A stretch of DNA of 21,571 nt, taken from assembly GCF_000485595.1 (NCBI RefSeq), contig NW_014577204.1:24564-46134 (forward strand), read 5' to 3'. Source of the DNA: Priapulus caudatus (lineage: Eukaryota; Priapulida; Priapulimorpha; Priapulimorphida; Priapulidae). The notes under the pieces were generated by a model. It was not told the DNA's origin. It made no database searches and saw only the letters and a list, made by a program, of their open reading frames with translations. Shown here piece by piece: positions 10,441 through 20,059 of the stretch. How positions within the stretch are numbered: the stretch's first letter is position 1; each line of letters begins with the position of its first letter. The position numbers and the translations under genes were made by a program.

Positions 10441-11020
10441 TAACAAAGAGCCGCATGAGCGTCTGGGCTCATCTGAGGTCTTGCTTACCGGCTTAAAACG
10501 GCTAACATTTAAAGTTAGTGCGTAGTGACACTTGTTCAGGCGCAGATGATGAGATACGCAGTTGCGTTACACATCATATTCTGCAACTTCTGCATTCTGC
10601 ATAATCTCCAAATCCGCATTTGGTTGATACAATCGCGTCCCTGAAAACTAATGTTTTTATGCGGGGGCAGTTGTGGACCCTAACGCCTATTAAAACCAAA
10701 AACAAAACAAGGTAGGCCTAGTGATTAGTGGACCGAATAAGTCTCAAGAACGTACAATTTGCGTCTATATTTGCCGAAATTGTTATTGAGTAAAATTAAG
10801 TCTGGGAATCCACAGCCTCACTCCGGTAATTATGTTGAAGTGCTAGTGACTATTCCCTACACTATTCATAATGATACAATCTACAGAATCTCATATATAA
10901 CTCATCTCTTATCTCCTAAGTGAGCATTGTTCAAGTAAGAGTATGTGTGGAATTTCATCTGGTAAAATGGAGGGGTTCACAACAAAGGTTACTCGCCACC
11001 GCAGTTGAGAACAATCAATG
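10441..11020. other. Sequence between repeat copies D and A
   Basis: I see no gene. GAGCGTCTGGGCTCATCTGAG near 10456 gives a small imperfect hairpin. The remainder is AT-rich and unique as far as this window shows. Confidence 0.5.
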
Positions 11021-11909
11021 TGTTTACCGCCCTACAGGCCTGCAATAGAGAGCTTGCCACCTGTACCCTAATTAACGCAGGCAAAAACACTACACATACT
11101 ATCATGCACCACATGCACTGGCAGTGGCCACTGGAGTGCATATTAGACACACTGACAGTACAGATGCCAAGAAATTATTACGATTTTAAGGAGCATAAAC
11201 CTTCTTTAACCACATTAGGCTTTTGAAATTTCCAACTGTGACATTGTAGCCTCATACATCCAGGACCATGTATAGATTCTACTAGCAAACCCGGCAGTCA
11301 AATTCTTTCTAACAGACAGTCAACAAATCCATGTTTAACCCTCCTCTTGAGGCGTCAACAAGTTATTTCTGAACTTACTCTCGCATGTTAGCCAGAAAGT
11401 AGTTTCATGGTCCTTTCAATAATGCCATAAAAATGCTAGGTCACCGTCTGAAACAAAAAGTTTTTCAATCGCCTCGTTCAGACACTGTTCTCAGAAAATG
11501 TCACAATCTGCCCTGTTGACCCCATTGAACATTGGACCTGTCACCCTACCATTTCGGCACCAGTGTGGCTTATTCCTACCATGATGCCTATACACCGCAC
11601 TATCACGAGCTTAGGTCGAGCCGTTTTAGATTGTGCCGCAATTCTGCATTTCCTCCCTATAACCTTAAGTTAAGGATGAATGTTCTTCTTTTACACCTCT
11701 TGACCTTTGAGCCTTTTGACCCCCAGCTTCGACATCCCAACTCGTTTTCGATTACCCCCCCCCACGTCCGATATCGTTACCGTGACGTCGAGCGGTTAAG
11801 ATTTGTGCCAACTGTTGACGGACGGACAGACGCTCGGCGTTCGGACGGACGGACGGACGATCATGGCGATTCTACAAGCTGCATTACTGACTATGTTCAG
11901 ATGAGCTAA
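11021..11909 (+). repeat. Interspersed repeat copy A, ending in hairpin + CTAA
   Basis: This copy shares with 18651-19502, in the same order: CTACAGG...AATAGAGAGC, CACATGCACTGGCAGTGG, ACTGACAGTACAGA, CTACTAGCAAACCCGG, GTTTAACCCTCCTCTTGAGG, CATGGTCCTTTCAATAA, AAATGCTAGGT, TCGAGCCGTTT and CCCAACTCGTTTTCG. It ends with GATTCTACAAGCTGCAT and CAGATGAGCTAA. Near the 3' end is a short GACG/GACGGACG array (11815-11862). Its open frames are not conserved between copies, so it looks non-coding and non-autonomous. The superfamily is not established. Confidence 0.8.
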
Positions 11910-11910
11910 A

Positions 11911-12494
11911 AATGGTAGGTCACCCCCTGAAACAAAAAAGTTTTTTCAATCGCTCCGTCAGACCATGTCGAAATCGTCGTAAAATCTGCCCTGTTGCCCC
12001 ATTGCCTTTGACCTGTGAGCCTGTGACCTCACATTTCGGCCACAGTGAAGGCGTTCCTTACCACGCATGTCGATGCTATACACCGACTTATCACGCCAAG
12101 CCTAGCGTCGAGCCGTTATAGATTTGCTGCCGCAATCTGCATTCCTCCCTATAAAACTTAAGTTAAGGAGGGGAATGTTTTCTCCCTTCTTTTACACCTC
12201 TTGACTATGCCTTTGACCCCCAGCTGTCGACATCCCAACTCGTTTTCGGATTACCGCCTCACGTCCCGATATCGTGAACCGTTTACGTACGTCGAACGGT
12301 TAAGATTTGGTGCCCAACTGTTGACGCACGGAACGGACGCACAGACGCACGGACGGACCACGAACGCCACGGACGGACGGCACGGCGGACGCTACGGATG
12401 GACGCACGGTACGGACGCACGCGACGGACGCACGGACGGACGCATGGACGGACGCACGCTCATGCGATTCTACAAGCTATGTCAGATGAGCTAA
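11911..12494 (+). repeat. Interspersed repeat copy B, tandem truncated copy
   Basis: Immediately after the CTAA end of copy A, the 3' portion of the element begins again at GGTAGGTCACCCCCTGAAAC, corresponding to 11438 onward in copy A. It runs to the same end (TACAAGCTATGTCAGATGAG, then CTAA). The two copies form a head-to-tail tandem joined end to start. The GACGCACGGACGG array near its 3' end (about 12325-12458) is much longer than in copy A. Confidence 0.82.
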
Positions 12495-13240
12495 TAACAA
12501 TCACATGTGAACAACAAATGGAGTGAATACAGATATTCAATCAGTCCATTCCTTCATGTAATGACAAATAAGTGATACTCGGGCCCTTTAACCAACAACT
12601 TGACTAGATTTATGAGGGGAACGTCTACTATGACATGATTTTAGGGCTATTAAGGTTATTTCAATAGGTTTTTTTCTTCTTAACATATCATAATCGTAGA
12701 CGATTAATTAAATTCATAAAGTGAACAGCAAGACCACCGATTTCAGACCAGCCAGGGAGATAACAGCTCTAGAAGCGAGCTATGAAAGTTAAAGGTCAAC
12801 CCATCCCACGTCCCAAAGGGAAGACAACGATAAGCGATGAGAGCTATATATTATAGACTCATCTGCTGAGATTGTGCTGCAATTTATCCGTGACAGAAAA
12901 TGAAACGGAAAGCTTCATGTCAACTCTTTAGTTTATCCAAGCACGACTAAGCCGTGATGGCAGGTCGATACGCGCAATGATTCATCCCACTTTGCGCTTG
13001 CGAGTCTGACCTTGTATTCTATGCGATTTCAAACATCACGCCCACACGAGCTAAGCCGCATTTTGAAAAAATCACGCACGCACGCGTGTGTACTCTAGTG
13101 GCGGATCAGCCGCGCCTGCCAATTTACAATCGGCTGCTTAGGTTCAGATAGCAGACTATTTAGACAGCAAAGACATCGCTTCACACAACATTTCCTCATT
13201 CTTTGCACTGTTTGTTTGCAGGCACCCAACTCATCACATC
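12495..13240. other. Unique intronic sequence
   Basis: No exon, RNA gene or repeat was recognised between repeat copy B and the CA block, apart from a CACGCACG run at 13073-13086. Confidence 0.5.
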
Positions 13241-13640
<400 letters not shown>

Positions 13641-13718
13641 TGCACCATGTCGCAACCCTACAATACACACTACGCAGCAACTCTGCAAGCACTTTGGTTC
13701 CAATTCCACTTGCCTCAC

Positions 13719-13755
13719 CCCTAAGCCTTGCAGCAAAGTTCCCTAAGCCTTGCAG
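13719..13755 (+). repeat. 22-bp tandem duplication
   Basis: CCCTAAGCCTTGCAG occurs at 13719-13733 and 13741-13755. It is a two-copy duplication in intron 2 near exon 2. Confidence 0.7.
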
Positions 13756-13897
13756 ACAAGCAAACATTACCAACTAGCACTGTATTGCAACGTACCCCAA
13801 TATATTGGTTTTACTTATTTTATGTATGAGGTTAAATATGCACATGCGTGCTTGAGTATACATGTGCATGTGTGCATATATGATAAAGTTGTCTTAC

Positions 13898-13974
13898 CCA
13901 ATTGCTGGTTGAATATCTTGTCAAACGTGACATCACCCATCTTTTCCAGATACTTGTGCATGACACTCCGGACA
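13898..13974 (-). CDS. GRK2: GRK2/3-type receptor kinase, exon 2 (start of RGS-homology domain)
   Basis: The minus strand gives TTTCAG, then a 77-nt exon, then GTAAGA. Translated with one base borrowed from exon 1 it reads VRSVMHKYLEKMGDVTF followed by DKIFNQQL. Human GRK2 residues 39-63 read IRSVMQKYLE and VTFEKIFSQKL at the same places, with no gap. The exon encodes the first helices of the RGS-homology domain, which packs against the kinase lobe and in GRK2/3 binds active Galpha-q. It enters in phase 2 and leaves in phase 1; the final G completes a glycine codon with the first two bases of exon 3. There is no frameshift. The splice sites are canonical, with a pyrimidine-rich stretch before the acceptor. 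It lies 3.9 kb downstream of exon 1 and 9.1 kb upstream of exon 3. Confidence 0.95.
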
Positions 13975-14495
13975 CTGAAATTCAAGAAGATGCACTACTC
14001 ATCATTCTGTCTGCCACTCTTACGATCCATCTCACTATGTGAAATGTTTCACACAAATACGCATCAACAGTCTTAAACACAAGCATATATATCTCTACAG
14101 TACTAAACTTACAAATGCACGAACACACGCACACGTACATGTGCACATGCAAACACACTTACACAGACGCACGCACACACATGCATATGGCCATCTACAA
14201 TGCTACATTCACGCAAACACATATATCTACAGTATTAGTCTATTACACAAATGAATACACAAGCAGCAAATCTAGCACCTTATTCATCAGACACCTTCAC
14301 AGGTGGATATTACATAAATTAATACTATAAAAATTATCATACTGCAAGTACTATACGTTTCGTAGAATGGGCAGCTTATCAATATCACTAAATCTTATAG
14401 TTCAAGTGTAGCAGACAGTGTCGTCTGGCAGTGAAAAACTGTGCACATGTGTATAATAGCAAAAAGATTATGTTGCCGGTGGGCCGAGTATATTA

Positions 14496-16755
14496 TGCAG
14501 GCTTTCAGATTTGAAAAGTACAGGAGGACTACTAATGACTCCCCTAGGACACCATAGGGGGACTTTTCACGCTCCATAATCACACCCTTAAGAGGCATGA
14601 TGGAGAGCTCCACTAAAAAATCACACCCTTGAAAGGGAGGATGGAGAGCTCCTTGAGGCTCTCAATCATGCCTCTTGGTGTGATGAGGAATCATGACCAA
14701 TCCTCAGTCTAGAGTGAAATCCAAAACGAAAAATTGATGTCATGTCATTCCCTGATTATCATTCATCTTCACGCTTCATATCATTTAATGGCTTCGTCAT
14801 GATTACATTCTTTTCATCCAACAACGCCAACACTAGCACACAGATTAAATAAAAGAAGTTGATCGATGTAAAAATAAACTTGTTTTATTTATTCTGATGC
14901 TCATCCTTAGAGACTCTAATCCATGTACCTGCATATTTCATCACGAAATATCATCACAATCCATCAACAAACCTAGCCAAATTACTTGTACGTAGTAGCC
15001 ACGTATGTAGCCCCTCAGCCCTACCGACTGTTTCACGTCCGCAGAAAACCACTTCTCGCCACGTATAGTGGAAAACGAGCAGGTAACTTGTGCTACCGTG
15101 TAGGTACCTGTATTTGGATGCTGTTGTCTAGTTGTATAAACCAGAGGGTAGTAACGCTGTACCTCTGGCCATATCGTTTCAGTTATTTACAACACCACAA
15201 ATTTGTGTGTTGCTGAACCTTTTTGTACCCCTCTACATTGACAACATCTATGGAGCGCTATTTCAACATAATACACATACTTTGGTGCGCGATTCACACA
15301 ACTTTATATGAGGCGCGATGATGCACGCACCATGGCACAATTTCTGGGTGCGCGTGAAGTGCGAGCGCGATCGCGCCCCCTTAAAAATGAAAGCCTGATT
15401 ATGAGTAAAATCGATCTGCACTTGACCCGTGCAGATGCCTGAGGAGGCCAACCACGGAGGACCACCCAGGTTCCACAATGGACATCTTACATGAGCATCT
15501 TGGCATAGGGGGCCACACAGCTGTACAGCCCAGACAGGCCAGTCAGCGATTTAATGACAGCAACACCAGTTCATAGTGATTAATGACAGTTTCCTTATAT
15601 GCTGTTCTAACAAATGTAACTGCTAACTGGCAGTGTGCATCTGACAGAAATGCAAACATTTATGTACACTAGTTCTTAGCTTGTCTTGCTAGGCTGGGAA
15701 CATTTATGTTTATTTCATACAGATAATTCAGTGTTTCACATGGACATTTCATCATGCACTTACCTGCACCGTTATTATTTTTATTGTTAACACTGTATAA
15801 TACAATTTCACAGCCACAGGCTTTCATTTTTAAGGGGCCCGATCGCGCTCGCGGCGCTCCACGCGCACCGAAAATTGTGGCCATGGGGCGCGCATCCATC
15901 CGCCTCCATAAAGTGGTTGAAAATCGCGCACCAAAAGTGTTATGTTTTGAAATAGCGCTCCATAGAGTTCTCATGTAGGGGGGTACAAAAGGTTAGCACA
16001 CACAAACAATTTGTGGTGTGTAAGTAACTGAACGTATGGCAGAGGTACAGGGTCTGGTTACTACCTCTGGTTTATATATAGATATATAAATACAACTAAA
16101 CAACAGCATCCAAATACAGGTACCTATAACGGTAGCCACAAGTTACCTGCTCGTTTTCTACTATACGTGGCGAGAAGTGTTTTCTGCGACGTGAAACAGT
16201 CGTAGGGCTGGAGGGGCTACCATACATGCTAGCTACGTACAAGTAATTTGCTAGTTTGTTGATGGATTGTGATGAAATTTTGTGTCTGAAAATATGCAGG
16301 TACATGGATATAGAATCTCTAAGGATGGAAATCAGAATAAAATAAAACAAGTTTATTTTTACATCCGATCACTCTTTTATTAATCTGTGTGCTAGTGTTG
16401 GGATTGTTGATGAAAAGAATGTAATCCTGACGAAGCCATTGAATGAATGAAGGTGAAGATTAATGAAATCAGTAATGACATGACATCCCAATTTTCGTTT
16501 GGATTCACTCTAGACTGAGGATTGCATGATCCATCATCACACCCAAGAGGCATGATGGAGAGCCTCAGGAGCTCTCCATCATCCTTTTAAAGGTGTGATT
16601 TTTAGTGGAGCCTCCATCATGCCTCTACAGGGTGTGATTTTTAGTGAGCTCTCCACATGCCTCTAAGGGGATTATGGAGCGTGAAAAGACCCCCTATGGT
16701 GTCCTAGGGGAGTCATTAGTAGTCCTCCTGTACTTTTCAAATCTGAAAGCCTGCA
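14496..16755. repeat. IR1: 2.26-kb foldback inverted repeat in GRK2 intron 1
   Basis: The left arm, about 14496-15397, is the reverse complement of the right arm, about 15817-16755, around a 419-base unique spacer. The outer ends read TGCAGGCTTTCAGATTTG and its complement. Long stretches match exactly, such as the run through CCCCTAGGACACCAT and the GTAAAAATAAACTTG segment. The arms differ by scattered substitutions and many 1-3 base indels. They also differ in copy number of a roughly 40-bp tandem unit containing AATCACACCCTT and GGATGGAGAGCTCC (two in the left arm, three in the right). The spacer contains no recognisable gene. No target duplication is clear at the outer ends. Open frames in the arms are not protein-like. 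Confidence 0.9.
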
Positions 16756-16870
16756 GCCACATTTAGTCTTATGATGTACCCCAAGTAAAGAGCAAAGAAT
16801 TTGTTTTGGTGTGAAAATTTAACATCTTTTCTTTAACCTGCTCCCCTAGCCCTTCATCCTGAATAAAAGT

Positions 16871-17866
16871 GACATTAATTAGTGAAACCAGTACGTATAT
16901 AGTGGTTTACACCATGCACACAACTAGCTCTATACTATACCCGCGTACAGTTGCGGCAGGCCTGCGGCAACTGACGCGGGCATAGACTAGTACAGAGCTA
17001 GCACACAACCAACCTAATAAACCATGCCACCTCCACATTCCTACTACGTTACTTTCCTGCAGACATAGCACTGCACAATAGGGTGAAAGAGAAGGTTTAA
17101 ACAATGTGTTAACTTAGTATTTTACGCAATAACTTCACATCTATGTACAAAATGGAAGAGATATTTCAGCCATCGTTTCTTGTGTTGTGACAACAAAGTC
17201 AACATTGACAATGTCAGCATACACGCCATAGCCTATAGCTATAGCCCGCGATCCGCTGCCGCAGGCTATAGCACATCTCGCAATAGAGGTAATCTAACAA
17301 ATGGTACCAGCTGATTACCCTAAAATTATCTCCCAAACTAAAATGATCGGCTTTTTAAGCACTTATCTATCAACAATGGACATACCTCACCTATCTTTTT
17401 GAAACACTTACCACAACTTTACACCAGGTCTTTACTGCTGTATTCCCTCAAAGTCTTAGCAATACTGTGTTTGATTCAAATGCGGTGCTCTGCTTATGTG
17501 TGCCTACGCGTGAAGCTCTTCAGTGCTAAGAACTTGAGGAATAACAGCAATAAAATAACCTGGTGTAAAGTGTGGAAGTGTTCAAAAAGATAAGGTGAGA
17601 TGTCCATGTTGATAGATAAGTGTTAAAAAGCCCGATCATTTTACGTTTTGGGGATAATTTTTTGGTCACATCAGTTGGACCATTTGCTTAGATTACATCC
17701 TATGGGCAGAATGTGCTATATACCCCTGCGGCAGCGAATCCCGCGGCTATAGTACTATCTAGAGCCAGTGAGAAGTCGACATGTAGTCAAGGGTAGTACC
17801 TACTAGGTGGTGGGGGGATGGTTGTGTGCATGATGTAAAACATTACACTAATTATGACGAGATGTC
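16871..17866. repeat. IR2: foldback inverted repeat abutting GRK2 exon 1
   Basis: The left arm (about 16871-17467) pairs with the right arm (about 17521-17866) around a 53-base spacer. The best-paired part is the inner one: the segment with GATCGGCTTTTTAAGCAC, CTTATCTATCAACA and TTTACACCAGGT on the left has its reverse complement at 17530-17640. The left arm is some 250 bases longer because of a 76-bp hairpin insertion (16925-17000) and a further unmatched stretch around 17050-17200. Both arms carry a GC-rich motif (GCTGCCGCAGG, near 17255 and 17730). The outer right end lies only a few bases from the exon 1 splice donor, so exact ends are uncertain. Confidence 0.82.
16925..17000. mobile_element. 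76-bp hairpin mini-element with 9-bp flanking direct repeat
   Basis: The segment starts TAGCTCTATACTATACCCGC and ends as its near-perfect reverse complement, folding at the centre (GCAGGCCTGC) into a stem of about 38 bp with few mismatches. GCACACAAC flanks it directly on both sides (16916-16924 and 17001-17009). The opposite arm of IR2 has this word only once, with no insert (complement of GGTTGTGTGC near 17820-17830), so it serves as an empty-site control. The element is too short to code for anything and would need a helper in trans. Confidence 0.7.
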
Positions 17867-17870
17867 ACAC

Positions 17871-17983
17871 CTGGATCCGGCAAAATAATTTTCTTGCTTG
17901 CTCTGGCCGCAGGAGTAGACTTGCTCTTCTCCATGGCCATAAGATAGCTAAACATCGGCCAACACCGCTTCGAGGTCCGCCAT
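17871..17983 (-). CDS. GRK2: GRK2/3-type receptor kinase, exon 1 (start codon; N-terminal helix)
   Basis: GRK2 phosphorylates agonist-activated G-protein-coupled receptors at the plasma membrane, which leads to arrestin binding and desensitisation. Read on the minus strand, this exon opens with [11 protein letters not shown], continues [10 protein letters not shown], then [16 protein letters not shown], and stops at a GTGTGA donor. This is the very conserved GRK2/GRK3 amino terminus. The amphipathic helix residues L4, V7, L8 and D10 are present, as are Y13 and S29, known phosphorylation sites in mammalian GRK2. The frame is broken twice. The AAA run at 17950-17952 (TTT in the gene) has one base too many after codon 11, giving an in-frame TAG. 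The last proline codon before the donor seems to lack one C. The two errors cancel, and the exon length of 113 nt is exactly 37 codons plus two bases. I read them as assembly errors rather than a pseudogene, because exons 2 and 3 are clean. The start is fixed by homology and a good context (AAAG before ATG, G after). Confidence 0.93.
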
Positions 17984-17988
17984 CTTTG
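17974..17988 (-). promoter_or_regulatory. Start-codon context of GRK2, resembling a YY1 site
   Basis: On the minus strand the bases around the initiator ATG read CAAAGATGGCGGACC. This is a strong initiation context and also matches the core of the YY1 consensus (AAGATGGCGG), which in many animals lies over or just downstream of transcription starts, often at the first ATG. The match is visible in the sequence; its use as a YY1 element is inferred. Confidence 0.4.
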
Positions 17989-18650
17989 ACGTATAGCTGT
18001 AGCACCTGGATACTCCGACTATGAAATTACCGTTTCACAACAAAATGGAACGAGCAGTCCGTAGATTTTCATCAGCCTTCTATACCATTTTCTAGTTTTT
18101 ACACTCAAAACATCAATGAACTCTGCTACATATCCGATTGGTGGTGATAGTTACAGAAAACACAGAGAACACAAACAACCAACGTTCACTACCTACGCTA
18201 TTTACAACGCCACCCTGTTTGAAGTGAAATAATATTAATTTCAGAGTGTCAGTGCTATGCTGTATTAGTTTGGCATTATACGTTTAGTGGATAAATATTA
18301 TACACCTACGCGCATTTTCAGATAATTAAATACATTGAAATCCATGGCTATAGACTCTGGTGTCTATTTTGTTTCATTAATAGTTGTTATATAACGTTTA
18401 CTGATTTATTCTGGCAAAAAAGCCAGGCATGTTTCTTCTGTTTTGTATCCCAACTTTTCAGTATCACCGAAAAGATGGAAGGCACAGGGATGGTATCGAG
18501 AACCTTCTCGAAGGAATGTTCGTTGAGATCGTTATGAAGTTGCCACGAGATGGCGCGTACGTTTAAGTGTCTTAAGATTGAAAGATGGAAGCTCCCACCG
18601 TACGTAGTAGCAACAACTATTGCAAGACAGAAATAGGTAAGCACTCATCC
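17984..18650 (-). promoter_or_regulatory. Likely GRK2 5' UTR and promoter region
   Basis: This interval lies directly upstream of the GRK2 ATG and downstream of the neighbouring gene. A CCAAT pentamer on the minus strand (plus-strand ATTGG at 18137-18141) sits about 155 bases before the ATG. No TATA box is clear. An 85-codon minus-strand open frame (18387-18644) has no recognisable homology. A short plus-strand ATG at 18585, followed by a GTAAGC donor at 18637, could be the first exon of a divergent transcript, but nothing downstream supports it. The promoter assignment comes from position, not from a proven start site. Confidence 0.35.
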
Positions 18651-19502
18651 ATTTACCTACGCAAGCCTACAGGTTGAAATAGAGAGCTGCCACCTGTACT
18701 AATTAATGCAGACAAAAACTACTCAGTACTATCACCACCACATGCACTGGCAGTGGCATAATAAGTTACATGTAACACACTGACAGTACAGAATGCCATA
18801 GAAATTATACGATTTAAGGATCATAAACCTTCTCATCCAAATTTAGCTTTGAAATTTCACTGTGACATTGGTAGCCTCATAGCATGCCAGGCATGTATAA
18901 ATTCTACTAGCAAACCCGGTAGTCAAATTCTTTAACAGTAAACAATCCATTTTTTAACCCTCCTCTTGAGGGTCAAAAGGTTATCCGACACTTACTCTTC
19001 GCAAGTCAGCGGAAAGTACATTTCATGGTCCTTTCAATAAAGCCATAAAAATGCTAGGTGACCGCTGAAACAAAAAAGTTTTTCAATCGCTCGTCAGACC
19101 ATGTCCTCAGAAAATGCATAAAATCTGTCCTGTGCCCCATTGACCTTTGACCTCCAATTTCGGCACAGTGATGGCTTTTCCTACCATGATGCTATACACC
19201 GACTATCACGAGCCTAGGTCGAGCCGTTTAGATTTGTGCCGCAATTCTGCATTTCCTCCTCTATACCTTGAGGTTAAGGATGGAATGTTCCCGCCTTTCT
19301 TTTACACCCTTTGACCTTTGACCTTCAGTTCGACATCCCAACTCGTTTTCGGATTACCCCCCACGTCCGACTTTCGAATCCGTACGTCGAGGCCGTTTAG
19401 ATTTGTGCCCAACTGTTGACGAGACGACTACAGACGGCACGGCGGACGGACGCACGCTCATGCGATTCTACAAGCTGCATCTGACTATGTCAGATGAGCT
19501 AA
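18651..19502 (+). repeat. Interspersed repeat copy C, in the GRK2 upstream gap
   Basis: This is a near full-length copy in the same orientation as A and B (opposite to GRK2 transcription). It is the best preserved: the 3' hairpin CATCTGAC-TAT-GTCAGATG (19478-19496) is perfect and followed by AG and CTAA. It carries two perfect DR1 motifs (19141-19153 and 19312-19324). The two halves of its 3' portion are themselves related, each with TGACCTTTGACCT followed by a GTCG(A)G-CCGTTTAGATTTGTGCC word, offset by about 170 bases. Confidence 0.82.
19141..19324 (+). promoter_or_regulatory. Two perfect DR1 nuclear-receptor motifs inside repeat copy C
   Basis: TGACCTTTGACCT occurs at 19141-19153 and again at 19312-19324. 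Its complement is AGGTCA-A-AGGTCA, the textbook DR1 half-site pair bound by HNF4, RXR and COUP-TF type receptors, which are ancient in animals. They lie about 1.2-1.3 kb upstream of the GRK2 start codon. Copies A and B carry decayed versions only. Receptor binding is inferred. Confidence 0.35.
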
Positions 19503-20059
19503 AAAAAAGGAAAACATCACTTCAGTCCAGTTATTTTATTATTGTGATATATTACATTCTTGATAATTAATCAGGGGAACTAATACAAGCAGATCAACAA
19601 AATCCACAAAATAAATAACATGAATTGTCCCACCAGCTTACAACTTACAAAATGCATGCACAACAATTATAAATACATTGAATGAGAATTGCACTTGAAA
19701 CATGACCAAACAATTTCATATGAGGAAACGTGGATACTCCAGACCTATGTACACTCTACATCATAATGCAGTGTGCTCTTAACTATCTGAACCGTATCTG
19801 GACACAAACAGCAACCCATAATTTCATCAGACAAATAATTGCACTACATTAGTGAAATTACAAAGCATATAATCAAGCAGAGTCGTGGGAAGTACATCAA
19901 CACACTGTGTAACAGAATTTACTGAATATCTTGTAGATCACTACCTTTCCTCGTCTCCTCTCTCAGTAAAACCTGAAGCAGCTTGCAAGCATTTATTTCA
20001 TTTCATCACATATAGCACACAGACACGAATTTACAAAGCCATCATTGTTTACATTTAAT
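19503..20059 (-). other. 3' UTR and downstream flank of the unrecognised gene
   Basis: AT-rich sequence without open frames. On the minus strand it would contain the short 3' UTR (about 20059 to 19970) and then intergenic DNA up to repeat copy C. Nothing else was recognised. Confidence 0.4.
19992..19997 (-). terminator. Polyadenylation signal of the upstream gene
   Basis: The minus strand carries the canonical AATAAA 62 bases after the TGA of the proposed terminal exon. This places the end of that transcript near 19970, about 2 kb before the GRK2 start codon. The hexamer alone is common in AT-rich DNA; its position after a candidate last exon is what supports it. Confidence 0.45.

Larger units (their letters stand above)
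13975..17870 (-). other. GRK2 intron 1, mostly two large inverted repeats
   Basis: This is the phase-2 intron between GRK2 exons 1 and 2, with a GTGTGA donor and a TTTCAG acceptor. From 14496 onward it is almost filled by IR1 and IR2, which are listed separately. The proximal 520 bases (13975-14495) hold CA-rich microsatellite patches around 14118-14180 and no exon-like open frame. The 116 bases between IR1 and IR2 (16756-16870) are AT-rich and unremarkable. Predicted nuclear transcripts of this intron would contain two long self-complementary segments. Confidence 0.85.

Noticed and set aside
12325-12458. GACGGACG array as a CRISPR-like array
   Set aside because: It is a simple tetranucleotide-type repeat without unique spacers, inside an interspersed repeat of an animal genome.
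14496-16755. Inverted repeats as read artefacts (missed hairpin adapters or amplification chimeras)
   Set aside because: Such artefacts normally have almost no spacer and near-identical arms. Here spacers are 53, 419 and 727 bases, one arm has an extra tandem unit, and one carries a nested insertion. Misassembly is still possible and should be tested with raw reads.
18585-18636. Possible plus-strand first exon (ATG in good context, GTAAGC donor)
   Set aside because: Only 17 codons and no downstream exon on the plus strand could be found; kept only as a remark under the promoter region.
18387-18644. 85-codon minus-strand open frame between the two genes
   Set aside because: No recognisable family, no convincing splice or polyadenylation context beyond a chance AATAAA, and it lies in the expected GRK2 promoter/5' UTR region.
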